Part shown: piece after piece, positions 43,116 to 51,846 of the stretch | How positions within the stretch are numbered: position 1 is the first letter of the stretch | Layout: every line of letters starts with the position of its first letter | DNA from: Arthrobacter sp. B0490 | Lineage (GTDB): Bacteria > Actinomycetota > Actinomycetes > Actinomycetales > Micrococcaceae | Assembly (NCBI RefSeq): GCF_002929355.1 | Contig: NZ_PJIR01000002.1 | Location: 310,001-374,000 of the forward strand | Length of the DNA: 64,000 bases | Reading direction: 5' to 3' | Program-made: the position numbers and the translations under genes | Notes under the pieces: generated by a model | The model's input: only the letters and a program-made list of their open reading frames with translations | The model's database searches: none | What the model was told of the DNA's origin: nothing

Positions 43116-43349
43116 CTAGGCGGTGCGCTCGACCCGCAGGACCTTGCGGCGCAGCCAGTAGCGCCTGTCGCCGCCCATGTAGATGCAGCTGCGTTCGAGT
43201 TCCCACTTGCCGTACTCGGCATGCTCGGTCAGTAGTTTCCGCGCCGCGGGCAGGGGCTCACGGGCACTCACCGTCAGGACCAGGTACTCGTATTGCAGCC
43301 CATAATCACGCTTCCGGACGGCCGTGGCATTCAGAAAATGTTCTCGCAT
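43116..43349 (-). CDS. DUF5703 family protein
   Basis: A 77-residue protein with the core YEYLVLTV, LLTEHAEYGKWELERS and RRYWLRRKVLRV, which defines the small actinobacterial DUF5703 family of unknown function. GGAGGG lies close to the ATG. TAAAGT on the minus strand (43368-43373) is a plausible -10 box, back to back with the promoter of the next gene. Confidence 0.8.
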   Translation of the reverse strand: MREHFLNATAVRKRDYGLQYEYLVLTVSAREPLPAARKLLTEHAEYGKWELERSCIYMGGDRRYWLRRKVLRVERTA

Positions 43350-43377
43350 ATCCCTCCAATTCCGATCACTTTACCGA

Positions 43378-43383
43378 TAACGT
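43378..43383 (+). promoter_or_regulatory. -10 box TAACGT, probably leaderless
   Basis: TAACGT is followed by 7 nt and ATG 43391, with no Shine-Dalgarno sequence. Confidence 0.55.
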
Positions 43384-43390
43384 CTAGGCC

Positions 43391-43702
43391 ATGAGCATAG
43401 ATCCGCGTGTCGCGCTCCAGTCCCTCGTGACGGCCCTCGAAGAGCATCTGGCGGCCGCGGCGTCACAGCGGGACGACAACGATCCCGCGGTGGAATCCGC
43501 GTACCTGGGGATCGCGGACGCGTTCGAGGTCTACGAGGAGGCCCTCTACGACGCCTTCGGCGAAGTGACCCCGCTCGAGATCTACGAGGACACCGAGGAC
43601 GACACCGAGGACGACACGGACGACGACGAGGATCAGGACGGCGACGACGACGAGGAAGCGGACTACGCGTCCGACCTGGTCGACGCCGAAGTGGAGAACT
43701 GA
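43391..43702 (+). CDS. Small acidic-tailed protein of unknown function
   Basis: A 103-residue protein. Residues 1-65 are helical (MSIDPRVALQSLVTALEEHL, then FEVYEEALYDAFGEVTPLE), and residues 66-95 are an almost pure Asp/Glu tail with DD and ED repeats. Similar proteins occur across Micrococcaceae, sometimes mislabelled primosomal protein. The acidic tail could mimic nucleic acid or bind a basic partner (inference). No Shine-Dalgarno; probably leaderless. Confidence 0.75.
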   Translation: MSIDPRVALQSLVTALEEHLAAAASQRDDNDPAVESAYLGIADAFEVYEEALYDAFGEVTPLEIYEDTEDDTEDDTDDDEDQDGDDDEEADYASDLVDAEVEN

Positions 43703-43719
43703 CCGCATCCTGATGCGCC

Positions 43720-43751
43720 GCCCGACGGCCCTGGGCCCGCGCGCGTCGGGC
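43720..43751. terminator. Possible bidirectional terminator
   Basis: CCCGACG and CGTCGGG enclose a GC-rich loop between two convergent genes. The stem is short. Confidence 0.35.
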
Positions 43752-43758
43752 CCGGGCA

Positions 43759-44691
43759 TCAGCTCAGGGCCGAGACCTCGTCCAGGACCTCCGCGATCGG
43801 TTCGGCCACGGGTGCACCACTGGTCTGCAGGAGTTCCTTGAGCTGCTGCGGCGTCCGTGCACCGACGATCGCGGCGGCCACGCCGGGGCGGTGGAGGAGC
43901 CAGCGCAGTGCGAGCTCGTGCGGCTGCAGATCGAGTCCGCGGGACGCCGTGCACAGCGCCTCCGTGATCCTCTGGGGCTTGCCGGAGAGATAGGGCTCCA
44001 CGTACGGCGCCCACACGTCCGAGGCGGCCCGGGACTCCGAGGGGATCCTGCCGCGGTACTTCCCCGTGAGGACGCCCCGGCCCAGCGGGCCCCATGCCAG
44101 GATCGCCGCACCGAAGGCCTCGGCGGACGGCAGGACGTCCCGTTCGGCGCCGCGGCTGATGAGCGAGTACTCGACGTCGTTCACGAGCAGCGGGAACGAC
44201 GCCGTCGCAGCGGCCCGGGCGAACTCCCAGCCCGAGTAGTTGGAGACGCCCACGTAGCGTGCGCGGCCGCTGGCGTAGGCGACGTCGAGCGCGCTCAGCG
44301 TCTCGTGCAGCGGGACGGTCGCGTCGGGGGAGGGCGCGAGCCACACGTCGACGTGGTCGGTGCCGAGCAGTGAGAGCGACGCGTCCAGCGAGTCCAGCAG
44401 TCCCCGGCGCGAGGCGTCCAGGCGCCGGCTGCCCGAGCGTGTCGTCCCGCCCTGCACCACCAGGACGAGTTCCGAACGAGCGACGGTGTCACCGATGAAG
44501 CCGCCCAGCATCGCCTCCGCCTGGCCCTCGCCGTAGCGGGCCGCGGTCTCCACGAGCGTGCCCCCCGCGTCGGTGAAGAGACGGAGCTGCTCGCGGGCCG
44601 CCTCCTCGCCGACCTCCTGCCCCCAGTTCATGGTGCCGAGTCCCAGCGCCGAGACGGTCAGGCCGCTCGCTCCCACGTTTCGCCGTTGCAT
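43759..44691 (-). CDS. Aldo/keto reductase family protein with degenerate active site
   Basis: A 310-residue TIM-barrel protein that begins QRRNVGASGLTVSALGLGTMNWG, with GVSNYSGWEFARA and SPLGRGVLTGKY-like GPLGRGVLTGKY later. The usual tetrad Asp-Tyr-Lys-His looks altered: ETAARYGEG keeps Tyr but has Glu for Asp, LVVQGGT has Gln at the Lys position, and WLAPSPD lacks the His. It may not reduce aldehydes in the normal way. ATG 44691 has TAGGCT 7 nt upstream on the minus strand. Confidence 0.82.
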   Translation of the reverse strand: MQRRNVGASGLTVSALGLGTMNWGQEVGEEAAREQLRLFTDAGGTLVETAARYGEGQAEAMLGGFIGDTVARSELVLVVQGGTTRSGSRRLDASRRGLLDSLDASLSLLGTDHVDVWLAPSPDATVPLHETLSALDVAYASGRARYVGVSNYSGWEFARAAATASFPLLVNDVEYSLISRGAERDVLPSAEAFGAAILAWGPLGRGVLTGKYRGRIPSESRAASDVWAPYVEPYLSGKPQRITEALCTASRGLDLQPHELALRWLLHRPGVAAAIVGARTPQQLKELLQTSGAPVAEPIAEVLDEVSALS

Positions 44692-44698
44692 GAGGCCA

Positions 44699-44704
44699 AG
44701 CCTA
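44699..44704 (-). promoter_or_regulatory. -10 box TAGGCT, leaderless aldo/keto reductase gene
   Basis: On the minus strand TAGGCT is followed by 7 nt and ATG 44691. It is back to back with the uppP promoter. Confidence 0.6.
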
Positions 44705-44728
44705 AAGCCTGGGCCCGGCCGCATGGCT

Positions 44729-44734
44729 TAGGGT
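44729..44734 (+). promoter_or_regulatory. -10 box TAGGGT, leaderless uppP
   Basis: TAGGGT is followed by 7 nt and GTG 44742. Confidence 0.6.
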
Positions 44735-44741
44735 CGTAAGG

Positions 44742-45566
44742 GTGCATTGGATAGAAGCAGTCATCCTGGGGTTCGTCCAGGGCCTCACCGAATTCCTGCC
44801 CATCTCCTCGAGCGCCCACCTGCGCATCGTCGGCGAGCTCCTGCCGAACGCACAGGACCCGGGTGCGGCGTTCACGGCGATCACCCAGCTGGGGACGGAG
44901 ACGGCCGTCGTCGTCTTCTTCTGGCGGGACATCGTCCGCATCGTCAGGGCCTGGTTCGGTGCGCTGCGGGGCAAGGTCCCGCGGAACCACCCGGATGTCC
45001 GCATGGGCTGGCTCGTCATCCTCGGCAGCGTCCCGATCGTGGTGCTCGGGCTCCTGTTCCAGGACCAGATCGAGGGGACCTTCAGGAGCATGTGGCTCGT
45101 CGCGACCATGCTGATCGTGTTCGGGCTGATCCTCGCGGTCGCCGACCGTGTGGGACGGCAGACGCGGGACCTCCAGAGCCTCACCTACCGGCACGGCATC
45201 CTGTACGGCCTGGCGCAGGCCCTCGCGCTCGTCCCGGGCGTGTCGCGCTCGGGCGGGACCATCACGGCGGGCCTGCTCATGGGCTATACCCGCGAGGCGG
45301 CAGCCCGCTATTCGTTCCTCCTCGCCATCCCCGCCGTGTTCGGCAGCGGTGTGTTCCAGCTCGTGAAGAGCTTCGACGAGACCGGTCCGTACGGACTGCC
45401 GGAGACGGCGCTGGCGACGGCGGTCGCGTTCGTCGTCGGCTTCGCCATCATCGGCTGGTTCCTCAGGTTCGTCACGACGCGCGGCTACGGGCTCTTCGTC
45501 TGGTACCGCATCCTGCTCGGTCTCGCGCTCTACGTGCTCCTCGGGTTCGGCGTCATCAGCGCCTGA
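44742..45566 (+). CDS. uppP: Undecaprenyl-diphosphatase UppP (BacA)
   Basis: A 274-residue membrane enzyme with about eight helices that recycles undecaprenyl pyrophosphate to the monophosphate carrier for cell-wall synthesis. The Glu-rich motif [18 protein letters not shown] is at the start and the second motif [10 protein letters not shown] in the middle. The GTG start has no ribosome site but an ideal leaderless promoter. mshC follows after 23 bp with its own -10 box. Confidence 0.95.
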   Translation: MHWIEAVILGFVQGLTEFLPISSSAHLRIVGELLPNAQDPGAAFTAITQLGTETAVVVFFWRDIVRIVRAWFGALRGKVPRNHPDVRMGWLVILGSVPIVVLGLLFQDQIEGTFRSMWLVATMLIVFGLILAVADRVGRQTRDLQSLTYRHGILYGLAQALALVPGVSRSGGTITAGLLMGYTREAAARYSFLLAIPAVFGSGVFQLVKSFDETGPYGLPETALATAVAFVVGFAIIGWFLRFVTTRGYGLFVWYRILLGLALYVLLGFGVISA

Positions 45567-45576
45567 CGCCGGGCCG

Positions 45577-45582
45577 TAAGGT
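45577..45582 (+). promoter_or_regulatory. -10 box TAAGGT, leaderless mshC
   Basis: TAAGGT is followed by 7 nt and GTG 45590. Confidence 0.55.
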
Positions 45583-45589
45583 AGAACGT

Positions 45590-46873
45590 GTGATTGCGTG
45601 GAACTCGACTCCTGTCCCTGAACTCGTCGGCACCCAGTCGGACATCATCCTGTTCGACACCGCCACCCAGGAGCCGGCACCGCTCGAGGGACATGCCGAG
45701 CAGAGCCTCTACGTCTGCGGCATCACCCCCTACGACGCGACCCACCTGGGCCACGCCGCCACATACGTCGCCTTCGACCTCCTGAACCGTACGTGGCGGG
45801 ACACGGGATCCACCGTCCGCTACGTCCAGAACGTCACCGACATCGACGACCCCCTGCTCGAGCGCGCGACGGCGACCGGTGTCGACTGGCGGGACCTCGC
45901 CGCCGACCAGATCGCCCTGTTCCGCGAGGACATGGAAGCCCTGAACGTGCTGCCGCCGGACGAGTACGTGGGCGCCGTCGAGGCGATCGACTGGATCGTC
46001 CCGGTCGTCGAGGACCTGGTGGCACGCGGTCTCGCCTATCCCGTCGCGGGCGGGGCGGGGGAGCCGGACGGTGACATCTACTTCTCCCTCGACGCATGCG
46101 CCTCGCTCCACGAGGACGACGCCGCACGCTGGTTCCTCGGCCAGGTCTCGCACCTGGACGGCGCGACGATGCTCGAGCTCTCCGCACAGCGCGGCGGCGA
46201 CCCGGCCCGGCCCGGGAAGCGCAACGCCCTCGACCCGCTCCTCTGGCGCGCGGCCCGCGCGGACGAGCCGAGCTGGCCCGGAAGGTCCCTGGGCGAGGGC
46301 CGGCCCGGCTGGCACATCGAATGCGCCGTGATCGCGCAGCGCTTCCTCCCGACCCCCTTCACGGTGCAGGGCGGCGGCTCCGACCTCGTCTTCCCCCACC
46401 ACGAGATGAGCGCCTCGCACGCCTGGGCCGCCGGAGGCACCCCGCTGGCCCGGCACTACGCCCATGCCGGCATGGTCGGCTTCGACGGGGAGAAGATGAG
46501 CAAGTCCCGCGGGAACCTGGTGCTCGTCTCGGCGCTGCGCCGCTCGGGCGTGGATCCCGCGGCGATCCGGCTCGCGATCCTCGCGCACCACTACCGCTCG
46601 GACTGGGCCTGGACCGACGGCGTGCTCGCCGGGGCGGTCGACCGGCTGGCCGCCTGGCGTGAGGCTGCCGCCCGCGCAGCGCAGGACGACGTCGGCGCCG
46701 TCCGCAGGCAGATCCGTGCACACCTGGCGGACGATCTCGATGCGCCGTCCGCCCTGGCCGCGGTGGACGCCCTGGCGGAGAAGCTCCGCGGTTCCGCCGG
46801 GGACGGCGGGGACGGCGGGGGCTCGCAGGACCTGGCCGACGCCGTCGACGCCCTGCTCGGCGTCCGGCTCTAG
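45590..46873 (+). CDS. mshC: Cysteine--1-D-myo-inosityl 2-amino-2-deoxy-alpha-D-glucopyranoside ligase MshC
   Basis: A 427-residue class I tRNA-synthetase-like ligase that joins cysteine to GlcN-inositol with ATP in mycothiol synthesis. It has [15 protein letters not shown] (zinc Cys and HIGH-like motif) and KMSKSRGN (KMSKS). The length and the start [10 protein letters not shown] distinguish MshC from cysteinyl-tRNA synthetase. GTG 45590 fits the -10 box. Its presence supports an actinobacterial host. Confidence 0.94.
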   Translation: MIAWNSTPVPELVGTQSDIILFDTATQEPAPLEGHAEQSLYVCGITPYDATHLGHAATYVAFDLLNRTWRDTGSTVRYVQNVTDIDDPLLERATATGVDWRDLAADQIALFREDMEALNVLPPDEYVGAVEAIDWIVPVVEDLVARGLAYPVAGGAGEPDGDIYFSLDACASLHEDDAARWFLGQVSHLDGATMLELSAQRGGDPARPGKRNALDPLLWRAARADEPSWPGRSLGEGRPGWHIECAVIAQRFLPTPFTVQGGGSDLVFPHHEMSASHAWAAGGTPLARHYAHAGMVGFDGEKMSKSRGNLVLVSALRRSGVDPAAIRLAILAHHYRSDWAWTDGVLAGAVDRLAAWREAAARAAQDDVGAVRRQIRAHLADDLDAPSALAAVDALAEKLRGSAGDGGDGGGSQDLADAVDALLGVRL

Positions 46874-46897
46874 CCCCCGCACGACCCGCCGGACCGG

Positions 46898-46916
46898 GCC
46901 GTCCCCCCGGGACGGC
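46898..46916 (+). terminator. Hairpin after mshC
   Basis: GCCGTCCC pairs with GGGACGGC around three C, 25 bp after the mshC stop. Confidence 0.5.
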
Positions 46917-46945
46917 ACCCACCCGCGCATACGAGGGCCCCGCCG

Positions 46946-47095
46946 CCGGGACGGGCAGTCGCGCGGGCCGTCGGGTGGACTCCTCCGGGACGGGCAGTCG
47001 GGTGGAGCCCGCCGGGCGGAGTCGATCGGACGAAGCGGGTCGATCGGGACCGGCCGGTCGGAGTCGGTCGGTCGGAGTCGGTCGGGCGGAGTCAG
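46946..47095. repeat. Low-complexity GTCGG-type repeats
   Basis: The stretch holds two copies of CGGGACGGGCAGTCG (about 46949 and 46988) and then a run of imperfect GTCGG, GGAGTCGGTCGG and GATCGG units. No gene is supported. It looks like simple-sequence expansion between convergent genes. Confidence 0.6.
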
Positions 47096-47105
47096 GCCGA
47101 CGCCG

Positions 47106-47363
47106 TCACTGCAGCACGATGCGCAGGACGCCGAAGATGAGTGCTGCCACTCCGAGGGCCGTCGCGATCCAACCGAGGACGCGTCCTGCACTGGAGCGTT
47201 CCCCCAGGCGCTCGGCCTTGTTGGCCTGCATGATGGCGAGCGGACCGAGGATGATGCCGAGGAAGAAGATCCCGATGATCCCGAGGACGAGGGACGCCGT
47301 CCTGGCCTGCCCGGCCTCCGGTGGAAGGGATCCGGATGCCTCGTTGAACGGCTGCTGTGACAC
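47106..47363 (-). CDS. Small DUF4190-type membrane protein
   Basis: An 85-residue protein with two membrane helices: RTASLVLGIIGIFFLGIILGP split by a short loop (IMQANKAERLG) from a second helix near the end. This is the DUF4190 layout of small actinobacterial proteins of unknown function. GTG 47363 has GGAGGG 4-5 nt upstream. Confidence 0.72.
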   Translation of the reverse strand: MSQQPFNEASGSLPPEAGQARTASLVLGIIGIFFLGIILGPLAIMQANKAERLGERSSAGRVLGWIATALGVAALIFGVLRIVLQ

Positions 47364-47546
47364 TGGCCCTCCGATCAGCCCGACCGGCGGCACGATTCCC
47401 GGTGCTGGGCGCATGGTGCGGTTCGAGCGAGGCGGTGCCTCCGAACGCTCTGTCGCTGCGACTCTACTCCGGCCCGGGCCCGGGTGGACCCGGAGCCGGG
47501 AGTGTGTCGCGGACCGTCCCCGCACGCCGTTCCGCGACGCAGCGCG

Positions 47547-48437
47547 TCACTGCTCGCGGCGTCGCTTCTTCAGGTAGCGCTCGAACTCGCGGGCGATCGA
47601 TTCGCCGCTCGCCTCCGGGAGGTCCACGGTGTCCTTGGCCTCCTCGAGCTGGCGCACGTAGGCGGCGACCTCGGGGTCCTCGGTGGCGAGCTCGTCGACG
47701 CCGCGCTCCCAGGCCTCCGACTCCTCGGTCAGCACGTGCGTGTCCACAGTGACCTGCAGGATCTCCTCGAGCTTGTTCAGCAGGGCGAGCTGCGCCTTGG
47801 GGGAGGGCGACTGTCCCACGTAGTGCGGTACGGCGGCCCAGAGGGACATGGTGGGGATGTCTGCGAGCAGGCCCATCTCGGCCAGCACCCCGACGATCCC
47901 GATCGGCCCCTCGTAGGTGGAGGGTTCCACGTCGAGGCTCTCGCGCACCAGGTCGTCGTCCGAGGTGACCGTCACGGGGATGGGGCGGGAGTGTGGGACA
48001 TCTGCCAGCAGGGCCCCCACCAGGACGATGCAGTCGACCCTGAGCTCCTTCGCCAGCGCCACGAGCTCCGCCGTGTACGCGCGCCACTTGTAGGACGGCT
48101 CGACGCCGTTGACGAGGATCAGGTCGACGTTCGAATCGGGGACCACCGTCTTGCTGATGCGGGTGTTGGGCCACTTGATCCGCCGCTGGCCCGAGGAGTT
48201 GCGCTTGATCATGGGGCGCGTGAACTGGAAGTCGTAGAACTCGTCGGCGTCGATCGTGGAGATCCGTTCGCTGCCGAAGAACCGGCCCATGTACTTGAGG
48301 GCGTCACTGGCCGCCTCGCCGGCGTCGTTCCAGCCCTCGAAGGCGGCGAGCAGGATCGTGGTCCGACGCTCGGGTTCGCCGGCATCCTGGAAAAGGTCCT
48401 GGATCCCGTTCGGCTGGTTCTCTTCGAAGCTGTCCAC
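47547..48437 (-). CDS. PAC2 family protein (proteasome-assembly-chaperone-like)
   Basis: A 296-residue protein of the PAC2 family, with FEGWNDAGEAASDAL at the start and GALLADVPHSRPIPVT in the middle. The eukaryotic PAC2 helps assemble the 20S proteasome. In actinobacteria the gene sits near the Pup-proteasome cluster, and here it is divergent from the genes leading into it. A chaperone role in proteasome assembly is plausible but not shown. GTG 48437 has TAGGGT 6 nt upstream on the minus strand, so the mRNA is probably leaderless. The last 30 residues are highly charged. Confidence 0.87.
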   Translation of the reverse strand: MDSFEENQPNGIQDLFQDAGEPERRTTILLAAFEGWNDAGEAASDALKYMGRFFGSERISTIDADEFYDFQFTRPMIKRNSSGQRRIKWPNTRISKTVVPDSNVDLILVNGVEPSYKWRAYTAELVALAKELRVDCIVLVGALLADVPHSRPIPVTVTSDDDLVRESLDVEPSTYEGPIGIVGVLAEMGLLADIPTMSLWAAVPHYVGQSPSPKAQLALLNKLEEILQVTVDTHVLTEESEAWERGVDELATEDPEVAAYVRQLEEAKDTVDLPEASGESIAREFERYLKKRRREQ

Positions 48438-48443
48438 GTTCTC

Positions 48444-48449
48444 ACCCTA
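48444..48449 (-). promoter_or_regulatory. -10 box TAGGGT, leaderless PAC2 gene
   Basis: On the minus strand TAGGGT is followed by 6 nt and GTG 48437. Confidence 0.6.
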
Positions 48450-48529
48450 GACCCCGGCGCGCGGGCATGTCAGGCGGGGTCGGGCCGCTACGCGCAGAGC
48501 TGACGTACGGGCGGAGCAGGGGCCCACCG

Positions 48530-48535
48530 TAGACT
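48530..48535 (+). promoter_or_regulatory. -10 box TAGACT, leaderless HAD gene
   Basis: TAGACT is followed by 7 nt and ATG 48543. The spacer also contains TGGAGG, so a very short leader is possible. Confidence 0.6.
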
Positions 48536-48542
48536 TGGAGGC

Positions 48543-49316
48543 ATGGCCAACCACCCCACCAGCACCGTCCGCACCCTGTCCCGAACGGATCCCGACGGAG
48601 ACAACGCGGCCCTCCGGGGGCTGCAGGGCGTGCTGTGGGACATGGACGGCACGATCGTCGACACGGAGCCGTACTGGATGAGGGCGGAGAAGGAACTCGT
48701 CGAATCCTACGGCGGGGACTGGAGCACCGAGCAGGCCACAGCGCTCGTCGGCCAGGCGCTCGACTACTCCGCCGCCCGCCTCCAGGAAGCGGGGGTCGCG
48801 ATGGACATCCGCGCCATCATCGAGCACCTCACCGAGCGCGTCGCCGCCGACGTCCGCTCCGCCGTACCGTGGCGGCCCGGAGCCCGGGAGCTCCTCGCAG
48901 CGCTCCGCGAGGAAGGCGTCCCCTGCGCGATGGTCACGATGTCGGAGACGCTGCTCGCCACGGCGGTCGCCTCGCGGCTGCCGGAGGGCACCTTCCGGCA
49001 CCTCGTGACGGGCGACCGCGTGCACGCCGGCAAGCCCGACCCCGAGGCTTACCAGCTCGGCTTCGACCTCCTCGCCGCGGACCACCCCGGCCTGCGGAAG
49101 GACCGCGTCGTCGCCGTCGAGGACTCCCTGCCCGGGGTGACGTCGGCGCTCGCCGCCGGACTGGTCACGCTCGCCGTCCCGCACTTCGTCCCGCTGCCCC
49201 CCGACGGTCGCCGAACCGACTGGGACACCCTCGCGGGGCGGACGCCCGCCGACCTCGCGGCACTCCTGCCCGACGACGCCGGGCAGGACGGCCCGCGGGG
49301 GGACGAGCACGCATGA
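48543..49316 (+). CDS. HAD family hydrolase
   Basis: A 257-residue HAD phosphatase of the beta-phosphoglucomutase-like group. The nucleophile motif is WDMDGTIVDTEPYW, the Lys is in HAGKPDPEAY, and the metal site is VVAVEDSLPG. The substrate is not known. It overlaps the downstream M50 protease start as ATGA and is the first gene of the run leading to the proteasome genes, a conserved position in actinobacteria. Confidence 0.88.
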   Translation: MANHPTSTVRTLSRTDPDGDNAALRGLQGVLWDMDGTIVDTEPYWMRAEKELVESYGGDWSTEQATALVGQALDYSAARLQEAGVAMDIRAIIEHLTERVAADVRSAVPWRPGARELLAALREEGVPCAMVTMSETLLATAVASRLPEGTFRHLVTGDRVHAGKPDPEAYQLGFDLLAADHPGLRKDRVVAVEDSLPGVTSALAAGLVTLAVPHFVPLPPDGRRTDWDTLAGRTPADLAALLPDDAGQDGPRGDEHA

Positions 49317-50467
49317 GCAACGACCAGCAGTCGGCCCGGCCCCCGGCGAGCCCCGGGCTGTCCCTCGGACGCATCGCCGGTATCCCCGTCGTCCTGGCCT
49401 GGTCCTGGTTCATCATCACGATCTTCATCGTGGTGGTGTTCGGACCACGCGTGACCGATGCGTTCCCCGGCATCGGTGTCGGCGCCTACGCCGTCGCCCT
49501 GGGCTATGCCCTGCTGCTCGCGGCCTCCGTGCTGATCCACGAGCTCGCACACGCCCTCACGGCACGGGCCTTCGGGTGGCCCACCACGCGGATCGTGCTG
49601 AACCTCTGGGGTGGCCACACCCAGTTCGCGAGCTTCAACGCCTCGCCCGGTCGGTCGCTGCTCGTCGCCCTCGCCGGCCCGGCCGCTAACTTCGTCCTCG
49701 CCGGTATCGGCTGGGGGATCCTGCAGGCCATGACCCCCGGATCCGTCTCCTATCTCCTCACTACCATCCTCGTCTGGGCCAACCTCCTCGTCGCCCTGTT
49801 CAACGTCCTGCCGGGCCTTCCCCTCGACGGGGGCCGCCTCGTCGAGAGCGCCGTCTGGAAGGCGACCGGAAGCCAGGAGAAGGGTACCGTCGCGGCCGGC
49901 TGGGCGGGCCGCATCATCGTCGTGCTCCTGCTCGGCGTCGTCGTCGGCGTCCCGCTGGTCCGCGGGCTGCAACCCGACCTGACCGTCATCGTCCTCGCGG
50001 TGGTCATGGGAGCCTTCCTGTGGATGGGCGCGACGGCGGCCATCGAGAATGCACGCATGCGCCTGCGGCTCCCGGCGATCAGTGCGGGGAGGCTGCAGCA
50101 GCGCGCCATCGGCCTGCCCGCCGGGACGAGCGTCGCCGCCGCGCGGCGCCTGCTCCGGGACAACCCGGGTGCCGCCGTCGTGGTCACCGGCGCCTCCGGG
50201 ATGCCGGAGGCCGTCGTCGACGAGGCCGCGCTGCTCGCCGTCCCCGAGGAGGCGGAGGGAACGACGCCGGTCAACGCGGCCGCCCGACGCCTCGCCGCCG
50301 GCGCCTACGTGCCGGAATGGGCCGAAGGGCAGGAACTCGTCCAGTTCCTAGCACGGCTCGAGGGCAGCGAGTACGCCGTCATCAACCGCCAGGGCTCGGT
50401 CACCGGACTCCTGCACCAGCAGACCGTCGTCCACGCCATCACCGGCAAGGGGACCCCGGGCCCCTGA
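49313..50467 (+). CDS. Site-2 protease-like M50 metallopeptidase with CBS region
   Basis: A 384-residue membrane protease. The zinc site HELAHALTARAFGW lies in the third helix and the second motif is NVLPGLPLDGGRL. Six membrane helices are followed by a cytosolic CBS-like domain (about residues 255-380). The layout matches the Rip3-like M50B proteases that lie upstream of the proteasome cluster in mycobacteria. Its substrate is unknown. It is translationally coupled to the HAD gene. Confidence 0.88.
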   Translation: MSNDQQSARPPASPGLSLGRIAGIPVVLAWSWFIITIFIVVVFGPRVTDAFPGIGVGAYAVALGYALLLAASVLIHELAHALTARAFGWPTTRIVLNLWGGHTQFASFNASPGRSLLVALAGPAANFVLAGIGWGILQAMTPGSVSYLLTTILVWANLLVALFNVLPGLPLDGGRLVESAVWKATGSQEKGTVAAGWAGRIIVVLLLGVVVGVPLVRGLQPDLTVIVLAVVMGAFLWMGATAAIENARMRLRLPAISAGRLQQRAIGLPAGTSVAAARRLLRDNPGAAVVVTGASGMPEAVVDEAALLAVPEEAEGTTPVNAAARRLAAGAYVPEWAEGQELVQFLARLEGSEYAVINRQGSVTGLLHQQTVVHAITGKGTPGP

Positions 50468-50564
50468 CGGGGAGCAGCCGGCGACACCCGCCCCAGAGCC
50501 CTACCCGCATCCACGCACCCCGCCCGTTCACGCCGGTTCCACCGGCCCACGCCGAAGGATCCCC

Positions 50565-51635
50565 ATGAGCACCCCCACATCCCCCGAAGCATCGTCGACC
50601 CCGCACGGCGCTGCGGCCCGCCGCGGCCCGTTCCGTGCAGGGGAGCGGGTGCAGCTGACCGACGAGAAGGGCCGGATGAACACCATCACCCTCACGCCCG
50701 ACGGCGCGTTCCACACCCACAAGGGCTTCCTGCAGCACGACACCCTGATCGGCGCCTCCGAGGGCACCATCCTCGAGAACACCAGCGGCCAGCTGTACCA
50801 GGCGCTGCGGCCCCTCCTGTCCGACTTCGTGCTCTCGATGCCGCGCGGCGCCGCCGTCGTCTATCCCAAGGACGCCGGGCAGATCGTCACGATGGCTGAC
50901 ATCTACCCGGGTGCGCGCGTCGTCGAAGCCGGCGTCGGCTCCGGTGCCCTGTCGATCTCGCTCCTGCGGGCGGTCGGCGACTCCGGTTCCCTGCACTCGT
51001 TCGAGCGCCGCGAGGAGTTCGCCGACATCGCCCGCGGCAACGTCGAGACGATCTTCGGCGGGCCCCACCCTGCATGGCAGATCACGCTCGGCGATTTCCA
51101 GGAGCAGGTGCTCGTGCAGGAGGAGCCCGGCTCCGTGGACCGCGTGGTCCTCGACATGCTCGCCCCGTGGGAATGCCTCGACGCCGTCGCCACCGTCCTC
51201 GCCGCCGGCGGGGTCTGGATCAGCTACGTCGCGACGGTCACCCAGCTGTCCCGCACCGCCGAGGCCGTCCGCGCCGACGGGCGCTTCACGGAGCCGGAGG
51301 CGTGGGAGTCCATGGTGCGCGGCTGGCACCTCGAGGGTCTCGCCGTCCGGCCCGACCACCGCATGGTCGCCCACACCGGGTTCCTCATCACCACGCGACG
51401 CCTCGCGGACGGGGTCACGGGCTTCACCCCGAAGCGCAGGCCGTCGAAGACCGGCTTCAGCGAGGAGGACCTCAACGCGTGGACCCCGCAGGCCGTGGGC
51501 GAACGCGACGTGTCCGACAAGCGCCTCCGCCGGGTGGCGCGTGACGCGGCGTCGACCATCCAGCGCGGCTCCCTCCCGCCGGAAGAGGCCCAGGCCCGGC
51601 GCGACGCCATCGCCGACGGCGGCTCGGTCGAGTAG
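50565..51635 (+). CDS. trmI: tRNA (adenine-58-N1)-methyltransferase TrmI
   Basis: A 356-residue SAM-dependent enzyme that forms m1A58 in tRNA. An N-terminal beta domain ([17 protein letters not shown]) precedes the Rossmann fold with [12 protein letters not shown] and the catalytic-site DMLAPWE. A 60-residue basic C-terminal tail follows the catalytic domain. The gene lies between the M50 protease and arc, the same place as Rv2118c in M. tuberculosis. Confidence 0.93.
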   Translation: MSTPTSPEASSTPHGAAARRGPFRAGERVQLTDEKGRMNTITLTPDGAFHTHKGFLQHDTLIGASEGTILENTSGQLYQALRPLLSDFVLSMPRGAAVVYPKDAGQIVTMADIYPGARVVEAGVGSGALSISLLRAVGDSGSLHSFERREEFADIARGNVETIFGGPHPAWQITLGDFQEQVLVQEEPGSVDRVVLDMLAPWECLDAVATVLAAGGVWISYVATVTQLSRTAEAVRADGRFTEPEAWESMVRGWHLEGLAVRPDHRMVAHTGFLITTRRLADGVTGFTPKRRPSKTGFSEEDLNAWTPQAVGERDVSDKRLRRVARDAASTIQRGSLPPEEAQARRDAIADGGSVE

Positions 51636-51799
51636 TCGGCGATCCGTCCCCGAGCAGGCGCCGGGCGGTGCGGTGGAGACCGGGCCGGCGGAGCGGGCCG
51701 GCACCACGGCCGCGCCTGACGATGCGATGGCTCCCGCGCGTCGACACCGCATCGCCGATACCGGGCGGAACTCCGCGCACCGCGGGCCCGGCTCTGCGC

Positions 51800-51805
51800 T
51801 AAGGT
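51800..51805 (+). promoter_or_regulatory. -10 box TAAGGT of the arc-dop operon
   Basis: TAAGGT lies 41 nt before ATG 51847 in the 211-bp gap between trmI and arc. Confidence 0.5.
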
Positions 51806-51846
51806 CGAAAGACAGCCGAACGTCGAACATGAGGTGGCGAACCCGA

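Noticed and set aside
46946-47095. CRISPR array
   Set aside because: The repeats are short, imperfect and have no regular spacers, and there are no cas genes in the window.
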